NCBI GenBank assembly: GCA_035541995.1
Contig: DATKMG010000043.1
Location: forward strand, 1-8,168
Direction: 5' to 3'
DNA: 8,168 nt
From: DATKMG01 sp035541995
GTDB lineage: Bacteria > Acidobacteriota > Terriglobia > Versatilivoradales > Versatilivoraceae
In this document: positions 5,709 to 8,168 of the stretch, in pieces
Position numbering within the stretch: the first letter of the stretch is position 1
Layout: each line of letters begins with the position of its first letter
Made by a program: the position numbers and the translations under genes
The notes under the pieces: generated by a model
The model's input: only the letters and a program-made list of their open reading frames with translations
Told to the model about the DNA's origin: nothing
Database searches by the model: none

Positions 5709-5867
5709 ATGAACAAGAAGAAGAAGTATAGTGCCGTAAAGGAAGTGAAGCGGTTGAGCCGGGCTGTGCTCAGGAGTGTTCCCGGTAGACCCATTCAGTC
5801 TAAAAAGTCAAAAGTCATAGACAAAATACTCGAGCGCGAAAGTCAGGAACTTCAGGAAGAAGAGTAG
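5709..5867 (+). CDS. Small lysine-rich hypothetical protein upstream of the response regulator
   Basis: An uninterrupted 52-codon frame runs from ATG 5709 to TAG 5865-5867. It is preceded by a strong ribosome site, GGAGG (5699-5703), five bases from the ATG. The peptide opens MNKKKKYSAVKEVKRLSRAV, continues through a short Pro-Gly stretch (VPGRP, 24-28), and ends in a predicted helix with an acidic tail (LERESQELQEEE). It is strongly basic in the first 40 residues and acidic at the end, with no cysteine, signal peptide or membrane segment. Its stop is six bases before the ATG of the response regulator, so the two are very likely cotranscribed and perhaps translationally coupled. I do not recognise the family. 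A small nucleic-acid-binding or partner protein would fit the charge pattern, but that is a guess. Confidence 0.65.
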   Translation: MNKKKKYSAVKEVKRLSRAVLRSVPGRPIQSKKSKVIDKILERESQELQEEE

Positions 5868-5873
5868 AAGAGC

Positions 5874-7238
5874 ATGGAACGCCTGTCTCAAATTGCCGTG
5901 GTCGATGATGAGAGTGAGAGTCTGGCAGCCATCTCCCGCGCGCTAAGAAGAGTGGGATACGAGGTAATCAGCTTTCCGGACGGGGAAGCTGCTCTCCTGA
6001 AACTCGAGTCTCTGAAGGATGTTGATCTGGTGGTGTCTGACCTGAAAATGCCTAGAGTTGACGGGATAGCTCTCTTGAAGGCGCTAAGAGAAGTTAATCC
6101 TGAAGCAGGGTTCCTGATCGTAACCGGCCATGGGACTGTTGAGTCGGCCGTGGACGCCATGAAGATGGGTGCAGACGACTACGTCTTAAAACCTCTCGAC
6201 CTGTTCGAATTGAGGGATCGTGTGCGCCAAATTCTGGATAAGCGAGCCCATCAAAATGAACTGCGATATTTGCGACGCCAGTTGGACCGCCGTTATGGGA
6301 GTCACGCGCTCGTGACCAATGCTCCGGTCATGCTGAAGCTGCTCGATCAAATTTCGGACGTCGCACCAACACGTTCAACAGTCTTGCTCTTGGGCGAGAG
6401 CGGCACAGGCAAGGATTTGATTGCTCAGACCATTCATCAAAACAGTCCGCGACGGGATAGAGCGTTCCTTCCTTTAAATTGCGGGGCTATTAGTCCCTCT
6501 TTGTTGGAAAGTGAACTTTTCGGATACGAGAAAGGCGCCTTCACAGGTGCCACTGAAAGGCGTTTGGGAAAACTGGAACTCGCAGACGGAGGTACCTTGT
6601 TCCTGGACGAAATCGGAGAGATGCCCCTCGACATGCAAGTCAGGCTCCTGCGCTTCCTGGAAACACGGGAGATCATGAGAGTAAGTGGCAATGCTACGAT
6701 ACGCCTTGACGTCCGGTTGATTGCTGCAACCAATCAGGATCTAACTTCCGCAGTGGAACGCGAGAGATTCCGCAAGGACCTTTACTATCGGCTTAAGGTT
6801 GTAACTCTGCAAGTGCCCCCGCTTCGCGAGCGGACCGCAGATATCCCTCTACTGGTGTGGACTTTCATCGAGCGTTTCGCACAGGAGCACCACAAGACGG
6901 TCGAAAAGGTGAGTTCAGCTGCCATGGAGGCCCTCACCCGTTACGCTTGGCCTGGAAATGTTCGTGAGCTCAGGAATGTCATCGAGAACCTGGTCGTTTT
7001 TTCCAAGAAGGAAATTATCGAATTGTCAGACTTGCCCCTTGAGATTGGGGCACCGGCGGCATCCAGCGAAACCCAGCCGCGCTTTGAGAGTCTCGCCATG
7101 GCTGATGTGGAGAAGCAAGCCATTCTGCAGGCCTTGGAAAAAACCAGCGGTGATCGGGTGAAAGCCTCTCAGCTCTTGGGAATTGGATTGCGGACATTGC
7201 AAAGAAAGCTCAAGGAATACAGAATGACAAGTCGCTGA
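5874..7238 (+). CDS. NtrC-family sigma-54-dependent response regulator
   Basis: This 454-residue transcription activator has the standard three-part layout. The receiver domain (1-122) has acidic residues Asp11 and Asp12, phosphorylation site Asp56 in VVSDLKMP, switch Thr84 and Lys106. The AAA+ domain (about 145-375) has Walker A GESGTGKD (174-181), the sigma-54-contacting GAFTGA loop (221-226) and Walker B GGTLFLDE (239-246). A Fis-type helix-turn-helix lies at the C terminus, ending GLRTLQRKLKEY. All key residues are intact, so it should be a phosphorylation-controlled, ATP-dependent activator of sigma-54 promoters. No histidine kinase is visible in the window; the partner may lie elsewhere. 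ATG 5874 follows the 52-aa ORF by six bases, with GAAGAG sequences serving as ribosome site. The target genes are unknown; the downstream protease is a candidate only by position. Confidence 0.95.
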   Translation: MERLSQIAVVDDESESLAAISRALRRVGYEVISFPDGEAALLKLESLKDVDLVVSDLKMPRVDGIALLKALREVNPEAGFLIVTGHGTVESAVDAMKMGADDYVLKPLDLFELRDRVRQILDKRAHQNELRYLRRQLDRRYGSHALVTNAPVMLKLLDQISDVAPTRSTVLLLGESGTGKDLIAQTIHQNSPRRDRAFLPLNCGAISPSLLESELFGYEKGAFTGATERRLGKLELADGGTLFLDEIGEMPLDMQVRLLRFLETREIMRVSGNATIRLDVRLIAATNQDLTSAVERERFRKDLYYRLKVVTLQVPPLRERTADIPLLVWTFIERFAQEHHKTVEKVSSAAMEALTRYAWPGNVRELRNVIENLVVFSKKEIIELSDLPLEIGAPAASSETQPRFESLAMADVEKQAILQALEKTSGDRVKASQLLGIGLRTLQRKLKEYRMTSR

Positions 7239-7281
7239 GCCCTCAGATATGCAGAATTTTGGGGACAGTGACTCCAAGTAA

Positions 7282-7298
7282 CAAATGAATTTCATTTG
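7282..7298. promoter_or_regulatory. 17-bp perfect palindrome, possible regulator site
   Basis: CAAATGAA-T-TTCATTTG has two perfect 8-base arms around a single central base. It lies 44 bp after the response regulator gene and about 120 bp before the protease start. That fits a dimeric-activator site upstream of the protease promoter, and the adjacent regulator with a Fis-type helix-turn-helix is an obvious candidate ligand. It is too short-looped and lacks a T-run for a good terminator. Confidence 0.4.
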
Positions 7299-7350
7299 CC
7301 CAGTCAGTAGGACTCGTCAGGCTCAGACCCATAATGTAATGAGTATTCAC

Positions 7351-7369
7351 ATCTTATTCGATATAAGAT
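7351..7369. repeat. Inverted repeat with 7-base arms upstream of the protease gene
   Basis: ATCTTAT (7351-7357) and ATAAGAT (7363-7369) flank the loop TCGAT. The AT-rich right arm contains a -10-like TATAAG (7362-7367), but no matching -35 box lies at normal spacing. It could be a second operator or a promoter-overlapping site for the protease gene 50 bp downstream. Confidence 0.3.
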
Positions 7370-7418
7370 AAATGTAACGGAATTCTGGTTGTTGGCTGCA
7401 AGGTGCAAAAAAGAACCA

Positions 7419-8168
7419 ATGCTTCGGAAATATTACAAGCTGGTAATTTTGATTGTTGGTTCGGTATGGGCGGGATTTGTCCTCGGAAGCTATAAAGATT
7501 CGTTCCTCCGCAGGGTTCTGCCCTTCTCAGACTCGTATCGGGGAAGTGTCCAACAGGTGTCGTTTGCCGACATTGCGGACCGAGTCACGCCTTCTGTAGT
7601 CAGTGTCGTTTCAACTCGTATTGCTGATGCAGGTCAACCTCATGATGGATTTGAAGGCTTGTTTCCCAGGCGCCCCGAAGAAAACGGAAGGAGGCGGAGC
7701 CTGGGTTATGGGTCAGGATTCATTCTTGACCGACGGGGTGTCGTCGTCACGAACGGGCATGTGATTGACGATTCACACCATATCGCAGTACGACTGAACA
7801 ACGGCAAAGAATATGCCGCAAGACTCCTTGGCGCCGATCCCGATACGGATGTGGCTTTACTAAAGGTCAACGTCAGAGAAGCACTGGTCCCCGTTCAGCT
7901 CGGCGATTCCGATCAAGTGCGGGTTGGGGACTGGGTCATGGCTGTTGGCAACCCATTCAACTATGACCACACGGTCACGGTCGGAGTGGTCAGCGCCAAA
8001 GACCGAAGGATTGATGACAATCCCTTCGAACGATATATTCAGACTGACGCGTCAATCAATTACGGTAGCAGTGGCGGACCGTTGTTTAATGCTCGAGGCC
8101 AGGTAGTGGCAATTAATTCCGCAATCAGCACTAAAGGGCGGGGTATCGGATTCTCCATCCCCATCAAC
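7419..8168 (+). CDS. htrA: HtrA/DegP-like periplasmic serine protease (3' end outside the window)
   Basis: The first 250 codons are open to the window edge. Residues 7-24 form a single hydrophobic segment (LVILIVGSVWAGFVLG), a membrane anchor or signal peptide that would place the protease on the outer face of the inner membrane. The trypsin-like S1C domain begins near 49. The catalytic triad is His114 (TNGHVID), Asp144 (DTDVALLKV) and Ser218 (YGSSGGPLFN). GDWVMAVGNPF and GIGFSIPIN are also typical of the family. One or two PDZ domains would be expected beyond the edge. The usual P-G-N-S-G-G around the serine is Y-G-S-S-G-G here. ATG 7419 is preceded only by a weak AAAGAA. An in-frame TTG at 7392 is possible but has no better ribosome site. 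The role is inferred as envelope protein quality control. Confidence 0.93.
   Translation, partial: MLRKYYKLVILIVGSVWAGFVLGSYKDSFLRRVLPFSDSYRGSVQQVSFADIADRVTPSVVSVVSTRIADAGQPHDGFEGLFPRRPEENGRRRSLGYGSGFILDRRGVVVTNGHVIDDSHHIAVRLNNGKEYAARLLGADPDTDVALLKVNVREALVPVQLGDSDQVRVGDWVMAVGNPFNYDHTVTVGVVSAKDRRIDDNPFERYIQTDASINYGSSGGPLFNARGQVVAINSAISTKGRGIGFSIPIN

Noticed and set aside
7393..7406. Sigma-54 -24/-12-like element before the protease gene
   Set aside because: GG and GC are separated by 9 rather than the required 10 bases. A start 12 bases further on would fall at the ATG and leave no ribosome site. Kept only as a remark under the palindromes.

Overview
The window reads as chromosomal DNA from a free-living, probably Gram-negative bacterium of moderate GC. 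Four traits point that way: a Thermotoga-type (class I-beta) DAHP synthase, a family 5 uracil-DNA glycosylase, a sigma-54 activator and a membrane-anchored HtrA protease. Acidobacteriota, deltaproteobacterial lineages or a related uncultured phylum would fit. The taxon is inference only, because no rRNA or marker phylogeny is present. There are no insertion sequences, phage genes, tRNAs, rRNAs or CRISPR repeats.

Layout, left to right. An 18-bp perfect palindrome sits at the left edge (1-18). Two minus-strand genes follow: a family 5 (UdgB-type) uracil-DNA glycosylase (103-807) and a cold shock protein (939-1157). The csp gene has a near-consensus sigma-70 promoter (1321-1348), a leader of about 155 nt and a hairpin terminator (888-914) that separates it from the glycosylase. 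On the plus strand come an XdhC/CoxI-family molybdoenzyme maturation factor with a TTG start (1573-2376) and a small zinc-ribbon/DUF2007 protein (2492-2809). A hairpin at 2821-2845 lies between this pair and the convergent DAHP synthase (2874-3893, minus), the first enzyme of aromatic amino acid synthesis. Next is a minus-strand GAF-GAF-ANTAR protein (4162-5406), a predicted RNA-binding antiterminator with sensory domains. A 302-bp divergent region with palindromes and mutually exclusive stems follows (5407-5708). On the plus strand there is then an unrecognised lysine-rich 52-residue ORF (5709-5867), six bases ahead of an NtrC-family sigma-54 response regulator (5874-7238). After a 180-bp gap with two clean palindromes, an HtrA/DegP-like serine protease (7419 onward) runs off the right end.

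How the genes relate. The window is a mosaic of housekeeping and regulatory genes rather than one pathway. The right half is the most regulatory part: an ANTAR protein, a two-component sigma-54 activator without a visible kinase, and an envelope protease. It could be a stress-signalling neighbourhood, but nothing in the sequence proves that these genes control one another. I did not find an obviously novel defence or metabolic system. The best leads are the 52-aa ORF, the structured divergent region at 5452-5675, and the palindromes between the regulator and the protease.
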